Source of the DNA: Gemmatimonadaceae bacterium
Lineage (GTDB): Bacteria; Gemmatimonadota; Gemmatimonadetes; Gemmatimonadales; Gemmatimonadaceae
Assembly (NCBI GenBank): GCA_030647905.1
Contig: JAUSJA010000025.1
Span: forward strand, 186,001 to 250,000
Reading direction: 5' to 3'
DNA length: 64,000 nt
The stretch's first letter is position 1. The number at the start of each line of letters is the position of its first letter. The notes under the pieces were generated by a model. The model saw only the letters and a program-made list of their open reading frames with translations, had not been told where the DNA came from and did no database searches. Below, piece by piece: positions 17,218-25,633 of this stretch. Made by a program: the position numbers and the translations under genes.

Positions 17218-18723
17218 ATGATTCGACATCCTGCCAGAAACTGCGGCTATCTTGCTCTCGCGGCAATCGCCGCGGCCTGTTCCGGCTCGGGCGGCGACAT
17301 CACCGGCCCCCCTCCGCCGGTGATTCAGCCCGACACAGCCGCGCCCGCCGTCCAGCGCGAGATGCGCGGAATGTGGATCGCCACGGTTGCCAATATTGAC
17401 TGGCCAAGCAGGACGACGCTCAGCGCGGACCAGCAGAAGGCGGAGCTGGTGGACATCCTGACGCGCGCCGCCGCGACTGGCATCAACACCGTCGTATTCC
17501 ACGTTCGGCCCGCAGGCGATGCGGTTTACGAATCCTCGCTGGAGCCGTGGGCATCGCTGCTCAGCGGAGCACAGGGAACGAATCCCGGCTACGATCCGCT
17601 CGCTTTCGCGATAGACGAGGCGCACAAGCGGGGCATGGAGCTGCACGCGTGGATCAACCCGTTCCGCGCGGGCAATACCTCGGACACGGTGAAGATGGTG
17701 GCGCCCCACCTGTTCAGAACGCGTCGCGATCTCATTCGCGTTTACGGATCCAACATCTGGATGGACCCCGGCGAGCCCGACGTGCAGGACCACTCGATGC
17801 GCGTGATCACCGACATCGTGCGCCGGTATGACATAGATGGCATCCACGCCGACGATTACTTCTATCCATATGTCGTGAGCGACAACGCCGGCAAGGCGAT
17901 TCCCTTCCCCGACGACGATACGTGGTCGAAGTACGGCACCGGACTTCCGCGCGACGACTGGCGGCGTGCGAACATTGATCGCTTCGTCGAGCGGATGTAT
18001 CGCGAAGTTCATGCGATCAAGCCGACGATCAAGGTCGGCATCTCGCCGTTCGGGATCTGGCGCCCGGGATTCCCGGCCGGAGTGAGCGGTCTCGATGCCT
18101 ATGGGACGATCTACGCCGATTCGCGGAAGTGGCTCCAGCAGGGGTGGGTGGATTACCTCGCGCCGCAGCTCTACTGGGCCATCTCCGCGCCGCAGCAAAG
18201 CTATATCGCCCTGCTGGATTGGTGGCTCGCACAGAACACGGCTGGCCGGCATGTGTGGCCGGGACTCGCCGTCTATCGCGTGAACGATGGGACATCGAGC
18301 GCATTCTCGATGCAGGAGATACCCGAACAGATAAAACAGACTCGCGCCCGGCCAAACAGCTCGGGGAACCTGCTGTACAACACGACGTGGACGCTGACGC
18401 GGAACGGGGGTGTGCTTGCGGGCACTCTCGCCGGAGATCTCTACAAGACCGCGGCGCTTGTGCCGGCAGTGCCCTGGCTCGATGCGACGCCGCCCGGCGC
18501 GCCCGCCCTCGCGCTCTCGGGAACGACGCTCCAGATCACCCCCGCCGCTGGAGAGACCGCGCGCTGGTGGATGACGCGCACGCATTCCCCGAGCGGTTGG
18601 ATGGCGCGGGTGCTCTTCGGCACTACGCGCTCGCTGGTGGCGGATGCTTCGACCGACCGTGCGCTCGTGCAGGCCGTGGATCAGGCGGGCAATCTCAGCT
18701 CAGCGGCCGAGTGGCGCCGCTGA
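17218..18723 (+). CDS. GHL10 (DUF187) family glycosyl-hydrolase-like lipoprotein
   Basis: 501 residues from ATG 17218, chosen because it opens a lipoprotein signal (GYLALAAIAAAC, lipobox AAAC); an in-frame ATG at 17134 adds unrelated residues. The TIM-barrel core is GHL10: EMRGMWIATVANIDWPS, NTVVFHVRPAGDAVYESS, ELHAWINPFRAG, YDIDGIHADDYFYPY, KVGISPFGIWRPG and VDYLAPQLYWAI. This family is predicted to hydrolyse polysaccharide or peptidoglycan glycan. A C-terminal beta domain (~430-501) with PGAPALALSGTTLQITP looks FN3-like. All blocks are present. Confidence 0.92.
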   Translation: MIRHPARNCGYLALAAIAAACSGSGGDITGPPPPVIQPDTAAPAVQREMRGMWIATVANIDWPSRTTLSADQQKAELVDILTRAAATGINTVVFHVRPAGDAVYESSLEPWASLLSGAQGTNPGYDPLAFAIDEAHKRGMELHAWINPFRAGNTSDTVKMVAPHLFRTRRDLIRVYGSNIWMDPGEPDVQDHSMRVITDIVRRYDIDGIHADDYFYPYVVSDNAGKAIPFPDDDTWSKYGTGLPRDDWRRANIDRFVERMYREVHAIKPTIKVGISPFGIWRPGFPAGVSGLDAYGTIYADSRKWLQQGWVDYLAPQLYWAISAPQQSYIALLDWWLAQNTAGRHVWPGLAVYRVNDGTSSAFSMQEIPEQIKQTRARPNSSGNLLYNTTWTLTRNGGVLAGTLAGDLYKTAALVPAVPWLDATPPGAPALALSGTTLQITPAAGETARWWMTRTHSPSGWMARVLFGTTRSLVADASTDRALVQAVDQAGNLSSAAEWRR

Positions 18724-18825
18724 GCCCCCGCTTCTTGCCGCCTTCGATCCCAGCGCACAAGCGAAGTTTTCAATTGTCTGATTCCGGGGAATTGACGGGG
18801 CAGGGCCGATATGATGGAGTAAAAC

Positions 18826-18978
18826 CTAGTGTCGCTTGAAGTACTGTACCGCCCGCTCGTGCTTCTCCGCGGCCGCGCGTGAGCTGAACGTCCCGAGGTT
18901 GCGCCGCTTGCCCGTCTTCGGGTTTTTCTTTCGCGAATAGAGCCGGTACCGTCCGTCCTTGAGCTTGCGAATCATCAT
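18826..18978 (-). CDS. Conserved 50-aa basic protein
   Basis: ATG ATG at 18978 is preceded by a near-perfect AAGGAGG (revcomp of 18979-18986), the best ribosome site in the window. The 50-residue product reads MMIRKLKDGRYRLYSRKKNP, then KTGKRRNLGTF and RAAAEKHERAVQYFKRH. The basic beta-strand pattern (GRYRLYSRK..KTGKRRNLGTF followed by a helix) resembles an integrase arm-type/AP2-like DNA-binding unit, and near-identical small proteins occur in many bacteria as I recall. Function unknown. It stands alone between the GHL10 gene and the P1 peptidase gene. Confidence 0.75.
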   Translation of the reverse strand: MMIRKLKDGRYRLYSRKKNPKTGKRRNLGTFSSRAAAEKHERAVQYFKRH

Positions 18979-19054
18979 GCCTCCTTGTCGCAACTCTCCA
19001 GGCATTCTGGAAGGATCGTACCAGCGCGGCGACTGCTTGGGTGGAGGCCAGGCG

Positions 19055-20209
19055 TCATCGTGGACGGATGCCGTACCGCGAGAGAATCTCCTTCACCCGG
19101 TCGATCGGGATCGCCTCGACCGTCCCACCTTTGCCGCTTACGGTCGTGGCGCGGAACAGAGAGTTATAGATGGCCTCCTCGGTGGACTCGATGACGGCCT
19201 CGTACAGGCCCGAGAGCTCTTCCGTGTTTCCAATCTCCGTCGTCGTCAGGCGGGCGGCATCGCGCTTCCGCCTCACCCCGGCCGCAGTCGAGAACGCGAT
19301 CACGTAATCACCCGATCCATTGCCCGCGACCGAGCCCGTGCGCGCAAGTCCCATGAGCGCGCGCGATGCGAGGCGCTCGAGATTGCGATCGGAGAGCGGT
19401 GCGTCAGTGGCGACGACGATCATGATGGACCCGTCGCCTTTCTCGCGCAGCGCGCGGGCGAACTTGTGGCTCCCCATCTCGCGCCCCACGGGTGCGCCCA
19501 TGACCTGAAGCACGCCGCCGAAGTTCGTTTGCACCAGAACTCCGACAGTCCAGCCGCCAAGCGAAGCGGGCACGTGGCGCGACGACGTGCCGATGCCGCC
19601 TTTCCATTCGAAAAGGCGCGTGCCTGTTCCAGCGCCGACGCTTCCCTCCTCGACCGGGCCACTCCGTGCCGACTCGAGCGCCTGTCTCACATGCGCCGCG
19701 GTTATCGGACGCGACCTGATGGCAATGTTGAGCTCGTATCCATCGTTCGTCTCGCCGACGACAGGATTGATGGAGCGCACATTCTGCATGCCATCCTGAC
19801 CGAGCATCCACTCGACCATCGCATCGCCCGCCTTCCATACGCAGAGCGTGCATGTCAGCAGGACCGGAGTCTCGAGCTCGCCCAGCTCGTTTACCTGAGT
19901 GGAGCCGAGCAGCTTGCCAAATCCGTTGCCGACGACGATCGCTGCCGGCACTCGCTCGAGGAAGAGATTTCCGGCGTGCGGCCGGACAGCCGTAATTCCG
20001 GTGCGCACCGAATCGCCTTCGATCACTGTCACCTGTCCGACGAGCACTCCGGAGACGTCGGTGATCGCATTCAGCGGCCCCGTTGCGAAAACGCCCGGTG
20101 CCACTCCCAAGTCGCGCGCGCGTGGACGCACCTGTGCTTCGACGGCGCCTGACGCGAGAGCGACCACCGCGGCCGTAGCCGCCACCGCTGCACAAGAAAT
20201 TTTCTTCAG
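19055..20209 (-). CDS. P1 family (DmpA-type) aminopeptidase, probable CTG start
   Basis: DmpA-like enzymes self-cleave to an Ntn-hydrolase and release N-terminal amino acids. VAPGVFATGPLNAITDVSGV, AAIVVGNGFGKL, GETNDGYELNIAI and GAGTGTRLFEWKGGIGTSS are family blocks, and KGDGSIMIVVATDAPLS carries the autocleavage/nucleophile Ser. With GTG 20185 the leader would start AATAAVVALASG without positive charge. Extending to CTG 20209 gives L-K-K-I-S-C-A-A-V, a standard signal n-region, and places CTG in a CTGA overlap with the hldD stop. I favour the CTG start (384 aa); no other start codon lies between. Confidence 0.88.
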   Translation of the reverse strand: MKKISCAAVAATAAVVALASGAVEAQVRPRARDLGVAPGVFATGPLNAITDVSGVLVGQVTVIEGDSVRTGITAVRPHAGNLFLERVPAAIVVGNGFGKLLGSTQVNELGELETPVLLTCTLCVWKAGDAMVEWMLGQDGMQNVRSINPVVGETNDGYELNIAIRSRPITAAHVRQALESARSGPVEEGSVGAGTGTRLFEWKGGIGTSSRHVPASLGGWTVGVLVQTNFGGVLQVMGAPVGREMGSHKFARALREKGDGSIMIVVATDAPLSDRNLERLASRALMGLARTGSVAGNGSGDYVIAFSTAAGVRRKRDAARLTTTEIGNTEELSGLYEAVIESTEEAIYNSLFRATTVSGKGGTVEAIPIDRVKEILSRYGIRPR

Positions 20210-21228
20210 TCCGGCTCCAGCCGCGCATCCGGCGCGAGATAGTTGACCACGTAATCCCGCACCGCGGCTGGGAGTGGCGTCACCGGAGCCTCGTACCCCG
20301 TCGCCCGCAATCTCCCGATGCTCGCCCTGGTGTGATACTGGTACTTCGCCCGGATCGCCTCGGGAATGTCCACGAAATCCACCGCGCGCTCACGCCCCAT
20401 GGCGGCGAATATCGCGTCCACCAGCGCAAGCCAGGTGTTCGCCTCGCCGCTGCCGATGTTGTACAACCCCGCCGCCGAGGACGACATCGCCAGATGCAAC
20501 GACATGGCCACCGCATCCTTCACGTAAAGGAAATCGCGCTGCTGCTCGCCGTCGCGATACTCGGGCCTGTGACTGCGGAACAGCTGCACGCGCCCGGTGT
20601 CCACGATCTGCCCGTATGCCTTGTGCACCAGCGAGCGCATGTCGCCTTTGTGTGCTTCGTTCGGACCGAAGACGTTGAAGTACTTGAGCCCGACGATTCG
20701 CGGCAGCATCCCGGCGCGCGCCGCGTACTGATCGAACAGGTGCTTCGAGTATCCGTACATGTTCAGCGGGCGCAGGCGCGACAGCGCCACCGCCGAATCG
20801 TCAATGTCGTCCATCCCCGCCGAGCCATCGCCGTAGGTCGCCGCGCTGGACGCGTAAGCGAATCGCGCGCCCTTCTCCACCGCCCAGTGCGCAAGCCGCT
20901 TCGTGAACTCGAAGTTGTTGTGAACCAGATACGTGGCGTCGCGCTCCGTAGTCGCCGAGCAGGCGCCGAGATGCAGCACAAGGTCGAAGCTTCCGAGTGC
21001 GCCGTTTTCGAGTCGCGGAAACAGGTCGTCCGCTTCGAGATAGTCCTCGAATCGCAGCGGCACGAGGTTGCGCCACTTCTCATCGCTTCCCAGGCGGTCC
21101 ACCACCACGACGCGCTCGACACCGTGCCGGTTGAGCGCCCACACCAGCGCGCTGCCGATGAACCCGGCACCCCCGGTAACGAGGACGCGGGACGGACGCG
21201 CCGCGAGTTGCGGTAGTGAATCGCTCAT
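20206..21228 (-). CDS. hldD: ADP-L-glycero-D-manno-heptose 6-epimerase
   Basis: 340 residues. HldD makes ADP-L-glycero-D-manno-heptose for the LPS inner core, so the organism has, or had, heptose-containing LPS. The NADP-binding motif is VLVTGGAGFIGSALVWALNR (from residue ~15). The short-chain dehydrogenase Ser and Tyr-xxx-Lys are in FAYASSAATYGDG and NMYGYSKHLFD. GLKYFNVFGPNEAHKGDMRS and RDFLYVKDAV are HldD-specific blocks. Length is normal. The stop is shared with the CTG start of the P1 peptidase. It is divergent from the AAA kinase gene across ~160 bp that hold no other gene. Confidence 0.95.
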   Translation of the reverse strand: MSDSLPQLAARPSRVLVTGGAGFIGSALVWALNRHGVERVVVVDRLGSDEKWRNLVPLRFEDYLEADDLFPRLENGALGSFDLVLHLGACSATTERDATYLVHNNFEFTKRLAHWAVEKGARFAYASSAATYGDGSAGMDDIDDSAVALSRLRPLNMYGYSKHLFDQYAARAGMLPRIVGLKYFNVFGPNEAHKGDMRSLVHKAYGQIVDTGRVQLFRSHRPEYRDGEQQRDFLYVKDAVAMSLHLAMSSSAAGLYNIGSGEANTWLALVDAIFAAMGRERAVDFVDIPEAIRAKYQYHTRASIGRLRATGYEAPVTPLPAAVRDYVVNYLAPDARLEPD

Positions 21229-21390
21229 CTACCCGACGGCTGGATGAGGCGAATGTTTGAAGCGCGCATTGTTTCTCCAGATGCCCGGACGACCGGGCGT
21301 TGAGCGATATTGTTGGCGGTCAGGCAGCCCGCGGCCCTTAACTAAAGGCCGAAACGTCCGAGTATCAATCGAGAACCTGGGAACGACAGC

Positions 21391-22026
21391 ATGCGCGTTG
21401 CGATCGTTGGGGGGCCCGGAGTCGGCAAGAGCACGCTCGTTCGCCAGCTCGGCGACCTCTATCACCACGGGTCGTACGGAGAGGGCGAGAAAGGCGTGTG
21501 GGATCAGCACGTTCTCGAGGACATCGGGGCTGGGCTCAATCCGATTGGCGTCACGGCGTACTTCGGCGAGCTGTACGACGCCAACTACCGCGACGCGGAA
21601 GAGCATGACCGACCCGATCGCGTCATCTTCATCGAGGGTGCGCGCATCACTCTCGAGGCGCACATCGTTGAATATCCGGAGGAATACCACGCCGGGCTTC
21701 GCGACGTTCTCGCGATCGGCGACGAGTGGAAACCGGACCGCGTGATCGTCCTGACGTCGAGCAGCGACACGGTCGAGAAGCACATCCGCCTGCGGCGACG
21801 CGCGCACGAACAGGTCGAGAACATGGTACGGCGATTCCGTTTGATAGACAGCGAATTCCGCCGCCTCGCGCCCCAATATCCCGACACCATAGTGCTGGAC
21901 CGCGATGGGATTGAATTCCACGAGCGCGAGGGTCTGTCCTCAGTCATCAAAGCGGCGGGTCTCCCGCCGTTTCAGACCATCCCTTACAGGCAAATGGAAA
22001 GCTACGCGGCGGAATTCCGCGACTAG
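21391..22026 (+). CDS. P-loop ATPase/kinase-like protein (AAA_28/NadR-type fold)
   Basis: 211 residues. The Walker A motif MRVAIVGGPGVGKSTLVRQL is at the very N-terminus, followed by a thymidylate/NadR-kinase-like layout: DRVIFIEGARITLEAHIVEY supplies a DE-like acidic/Arg region and HIRLRRRAHEQVENMVRRFR a basic lid-like helix. It probably phosphorylates a nucleoside or small metabolite, or is a signalling ATPase; the family does not fix the substrate. It converges with a GNAT gene (10 bp apart). Confidence 0.75.
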   Translation: MRVAIVGGPGVGKSTLVRQLGDLYHHGSYGEGEKGVWDQHVLEDIGAGLNPIGVTAYFGELYDANYRDAEEHDRPDRVIFIEGARITLEAHIVEYPEEYHAGLRDVLAIGDEWKPDRVIVLTSSSDTVEKHIRLRRRAHEQVENMVRRFRLIDSEFRRLAPQYPDTIVLDRDGIEFHEREGLSSVIKAAGLPPFQTIPYRQMESYAAEFRD

Positions 22027-22035
22027 CGAAGGCAG

Positions 22036-22629
22036 TCAACGCGTCCCGGTAGCGACCAGTTCACGGACCATCACGCGATCCGTCTGTATGTCCTCGCCGA
22101 GAAGAAATGACTGTGCGCCGACGTCACGAAAACCGATCTTGTCGTAGAATCGCCGCGCGCGCGAATTGTGCTCCCAGACGCTGAGACAGAGCGTGCGTCC
22201 CCCCCGCGCGCGCGCTTCTTCATCGCACGCGTCCATCAGCGGCTGCGCAATTCCGAACCCGTGCCACGGCTTGTCTATGTAGAAGCGGAACAGCTCGATC
22301 GGTGCGTCGAACTCCCTGCACGACCCAGACTCGCAGTCCCCCAGCATCGCAAAGCCGGCGGCCTGCCCATCAACCTCGGCGACCAGATACGTCTTCGACT
22401 CACTGTTCAGCTCACGCCGCTGAATGTCGGGCGCGTACATCCTCGCTACGTGCAGCGCGATGTTTTCCGGCGTGTTCTGCGGGCCGAACGTGTCTATGAA
22501 GATCTTCCGCGCGAGATCCGCCAGCAGCTCGGCGTCGGCGGCAGTCGCCCGGCGGATGCTGACCTTCAGTGGCCGGAGTGCGGGTGTCGGCTCGCGCCCG
22601 TCTGTTCCATCGTCAATGCGTGGCTGCAT
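22036..22629 (-). CDS. GNAT family N-acetyltransferase
   Basis: 197 residues. The GNAT core begins at VSIRRATAADAELLADLA (~23). Strand 4 and the acetyl-CoA pyrophosphate loop are ELFRFYIDKPWHGFGIAQPL (variant of Q/RxxGxG/A), followed by LCLSVWEHNSRARRFYDKIG, typical motif A/B. The N-terminal ~20 residues are not conserved, so the start could be ATG 22629 or later. Substrate unknown. Confidence 0.85.
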   Translation of the reverse strand: MQPRIDDGTDGREPTPALRPLKVSIRRATAADAELLADLARKIFIDTFGPQNTPENIALHVARMYAPDIQRRELNSESKTYLVAEVDGQAAGFAMLGDCESGSCREFDAPIELFRFYIDKPWHGFGIAQPLMDACDEEARARGGRTLCLSVWEHNSRARRFYDKIGFRDVGAQSFLLGEDIQTDRVMVRELVATGTR

Positions 22630-22654
22630 GGGGCAAAGTCGCTACTTTGAACGG

Positions 22655-23146
22655 ATGTCAAAGCTATCACCATACAGGTCGCTTCCTCCAGAGCGGCGCC
22701 TGGCGCTCGTCATGCACGCCATGAAGGCCAGCAAGGAAGGACGGGACCAGTTCATCCAGCGGCTGGTGGCGCGCGGGGGCGGCTTCCGCGCCGTAACCCT
22801 CAGGACCTGGCCCGTCGAACGCGTCGCGAAGGAAATCGTGCGGATGAAGGCGGAGAGCTCCGACGACGAGCTGGACCTGCTTCAGCTCTTGTACGTGGAC
22901 CTCGAGCCGGGCATTCAGATCAACTTTCTCGATGCCGCAGGTGTGCAGCACGAAGGCGGCAAGATGGCCGAGTCATTGGAGCCGCCTTATGCCGATGCTG
23001 AGTCGGTGCGCCGGGGAGCGGCCGCCGTGCAGGAAACACACGGTTCCGACGGCGTTCAGTACCTGCGCACGATTGCGAGATACAGTCCCGACGGCTGGCC
23101 CGGAATAGACGCATTGGTAGCAAAGCTGAGTCCGGACATCCTCTAA
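22655..23146 (+). CDS. Uncharacterised 163-aa protein
   Basis: From ATG 22655 the product opens SKLSPYRSLPPERRLALVMH, followed by basic helices (RDQFIQRLVARGGGFRAVTL) and an acidic segment (SSDDELDLLQLLYVDLEPG). No signal peptide or TM segment. The open frame continues upstream to 22424 but that is the complement of the GNAT gene. I recognise no domain; composition and good frame support a real cytosolic protein. It is 12 bp upstream of the DPP-IV-like gene and may share its transcript. Confidence 0.6.
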   Translation: MSKLSPYRSLPPERRLALVMHAMKASKEGRDQFIQRLVARGGGFRAVTLRTWPVERVAKEIVRMKAESSDDELDLLQLLYVDLEPGIQINFLDAAGVQHEGGKMAESLEPPYADAESVRRGAAAVQETHGSDGVQYLRTIARYSPDGWPGIDALVAKLSPDIL

Positions 23147-23158
23147 CCACCCTGTCAG

Positions 23159-25633
23159 ATGCACATCGGATCTCTCTCCCGCCTGCTCGTTCTTCTCGCC
23201 AGCGGCACCCTTGTCGCCGCCCCTGCGACGCTTCATGCGCAGCAAACGCTGACAGCCGCCGATTACGACCGCGCAGCGAAGATGCTTTCCTTCAACGTGA
23301 ACCCGCTGGTCATCGGTGGCACTGTGTCGGCGACCTGGCTTCCCGACGACCGTTTCTACTATAGAGACGTCACTGCGACGGGCGCGGATTGGGTGATCGT
23401 GAATCCGGCGAAGAAGTCGCGCGCACCGCTCTTCAGGGCGCCCGAGGTTGCGCAGGCGCTCACTCGCGCCGGCGCGGGGACGATCGATCCACGCAACATC
23501 CCCGCGCAGCGCGCCGAGCTCTCAGCCGACGGCCTCCGCGTCACGCTCGTGATCGGCACCAGACGTTGGAGTTGCGATGTAAGCGGTGGAAGTTGCAACG
23601 CCGTCGATTCATCGGCGCAGCAGACCGGCGGACGCGCGAGTCCCGCGACACCTCCCGTCGTCCTTTCTCCGGATGGAAAGCGCGCCGCCTTTATCCGCGA
23701 CTGGAACCTCTGGGTGCGGGACGTCGCCACTGGTCGCGAAACTCAGCTCACCACGGACGGTGTGAAGAACTTCGGATACGCGACGGACAACGCGGGCTGG
23801 GTCCACAGCGATCGGGCGATCCTGCTCTGGTCGCCGGACTCGAAGAAGATCGCGACGCAGCAGCAGGACGAGCGGAATGTCGGTGACATGTTCCTTCTGG
23901 ACACGCGCGTCGGACATCAGCGACTGTCCACGTGGAAGGGCCCGCTTCCGGGCGACAGCGTGGTGGCGATGATTCATCGCGTTATCATTGACATGGGTGC
24001 GCGCACCATCGTCCGTCTCCAGACTCCACCCGACTTCCACCGCGCGATGCTCGGCGACGATCTGGACATGGGCGACCTCGTCTGGAGTCCCGATGCGTCT
24101 CGTCTCGCGTATGTCAGCACGTCGCGCGATCACAAGCGCGCCACGGTGAAGCTGGCCGATGCCGCGACGGGAACGGTACGCACCATCTTCGAGGAGACCT
24201 CGCCGACGCAATTCGAGTCGGTGGCGGGATGGCGCGTGATCTGGCCATTGAATGAAATTGTCTGGTCGTCCGAGCGCGACGACTGGGCGCAGCTTTACCT
24301 GTACGATCTGACCACGGGGAAGCTGAAGCAGAAGATCACGACGGGTGCCGGTCCGGTACAGTCAATCAAGCATGTGGACGAGAAGCGTCGCACCCTGCTT
24401 GTCGAAGGGCTCGGGCGCATTCCAGGCGAAGACCCGCACTTCCGCCACTATTACCGGGTGGAACTGAACGGTCGTGGCTGGACCGCGATCACGCCGGAAA
24501 GCGGCGACCATTCGATCCAGGTATCGCCCACCGGGCGGTACTTCATTGACAGCTGGTCGAAGCCGGACGTCCCTCCCACGGTGGTGCTTCGCGACAAGAA
24601 TGGCCGCTCACTGATGGCACTCGGGAAGGCCGATATCTCCCAGCTCCTTGCCGCCGGATGGAAGCCGCCGATCCCCATCGTCACAAGGGCGCGCGACGGC
24701 AAGACGGATCTTTACGGCCTGATGTTCCGCCCCACCAATTTCGACTCCACGAAGAGGTACCCGATCATCAACAATGCGTATCCGGGTCCTCAGTCTGGCA
24801 GCGTCGGCTCGCGCAGCTTCAGCGCAGCGCGAGGCGACCGCCAGGCGCTTGCCGAGCTCGGGTTCGTGGTGATCGCGGTGGATGGCATGGGAACGCCGAA
24901 TCGTTCCAAGAGCTTTCACGATGCGTACTACGGAGCGATGGGGCGCGACAACACGCTGCCAGATCAGGTTGCCGCAATGAAGGAGCTGGCCTCACGCTAC
25001 CCGTGGATAGACGTCGAGCGCGCGGGAATGTACGGACACTCGGGCGGCGGATTCATCACCGCCGACGCGATGTTCCGTTATCCGGACTTCTTCAAGGTGG
25101 GGATCGCCGAGTCGGGAAATCACGACCAGCGGAACTACGAGGACGACTGGGGTGAGCGCTATCAGGGATTGCTGGTGAAGAGCGGCAACGCACCGGACAA
25201 CTATGACGTCGAGGCAAACCAGAACATCGCGAAGAATCTGAAGGGTCACCTGCTTCTCGCGCACGGAACGATGGACGACAACGTCCCCCCCTCGAACACC
25301 GACCTCGTCGTGGACGCGTTGATCAAGGCCAACAAGGATTTCGATCTGCTGATGATTCCGAACGCGAGACACGGCTACGCTGCGGCGAGCAACTACATGA
25401 CGCGGCGACGGTGGGATTATTTCGTGCGGTACCTGTTGAATGCCGATCCGCCGAAAGAGTATGAGATCGTCGTGCCGGCGGCTCCCTCGAGCATTACCTA
25501 TCCGCCACGCACGGGTGCTGGAACCGGCGGGGGCAGCTCTTCAGCGAATTTCCACGGTTGCGGCCCCGCGCGCGTAAGCGGCTGGTTCTCCAGCCGCGCA
25601 CGCACCATCGCGATCGGCATCGGCCCACCCTGA
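23159..25633 (+). CDS. Dipeptidyl-peptidase IV-like S9 serine peptidase, secreted
   Basis: 824 residues. Signal peptide MHIGSLSRLLVLLASGTLVA, then APATLHAQ. The N-terminal DPP-IV propeller includes AAFIRDWNLWVRDVATGRET, WSPDSKKIATQQQDER and IVWSSERDDWAQLYLYD. The catalytic domain has AYPGPQSGSVG, MYGHSGGGFITADAMFRYP (Ser ~628), HGTMDDNVPPSNT (Asp ~706) and IPNARHGYAAAS (His ~738). It probably removes dipeptides in the periplasm. After the usual end (~790) the frame continues ~45 residues into the 3' end of the opposing DUF885 gene, giving an antisense coding overlap of 136 bp (25498-25633). No strong ribosome site. Confidence 0.9.
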   Translation: MHIGSLSRLLVLLASGTLVAAPATLHAQQTLTAADYDRAAKMLSFNVNPLVIGGTVSATWLPDDRFYYRDVTATGADWVIVNPAKKSRAPLFRAPEVAQALTRAGAGTIDPRNIPAQRAELSADGLRVTLVIGTRRWSCDVSGGSCNAVDSSAQQTGGRASPATPPVVLSPDGKRAAFIRDWNLWVRDVATGRETQLTTDGVKNFGYATDNAGWVHSDRAILLWSPDSKKIATQQQDERNVGDMFLLDTRVGHQRLSTWKGPLPGDSVVAMIHRVIIDMGARTIVRLQTPPDFHRAMLGDDLDMGDLVWSPDASRLAYVSTSRDHKRATVKLADAATGTVRTIFEETSPTQFESVAGWRVIWPLNEIVWSSERDDWAQLYLYDLTTGKLKQKITTGAGPVQSIKHVDEKRRTLLVEGLGRIPGEDPHFRHYYRVELNGRGWTAITPESGDHSIQVSPTGRYFIDSWSKPDVPPTVVLRDKNGRSLMALGKADISQLLAAGWKPPIPIVTRARDGKTDLYGLMFRPTNFDSTKRYPIINNAYPGPQSGSVGSRSFSAARGDRQALAELGFVVIAVDGMGTPNRSKSFHDAYYGAMGRDNTLPDQVAAMKELASRYPWIDVERAGMYGHSGGGFITADAMFRYPDFFKVGIAESGNHDQRNYEDDWGERYQGLLVKSGNAPDNYDVEANQNIAKNLKGHLLLAHGTMDDNVPPSNTDLVVDALIKANKDFDLLMIPNARHGYAAASNYMTRRRWDYFVRYLLNADPPKEYEIVVPAAPSSITYPPRTGAGTGGGSSSANFHGCGPARVSGWFSSRARTIAIGIGPP

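Noticed and set aside
17212-18585. 457-codon minus-strand frame
   Set aside because: Antisense shadow of the GHL10 gene, which has complete family motifs.
18793-18818. TTGACG ... TATGAT near the 50-aa gene
   Set aside because: The spacer is about 12 bp, too short, and the orientation matches no nearby gene.
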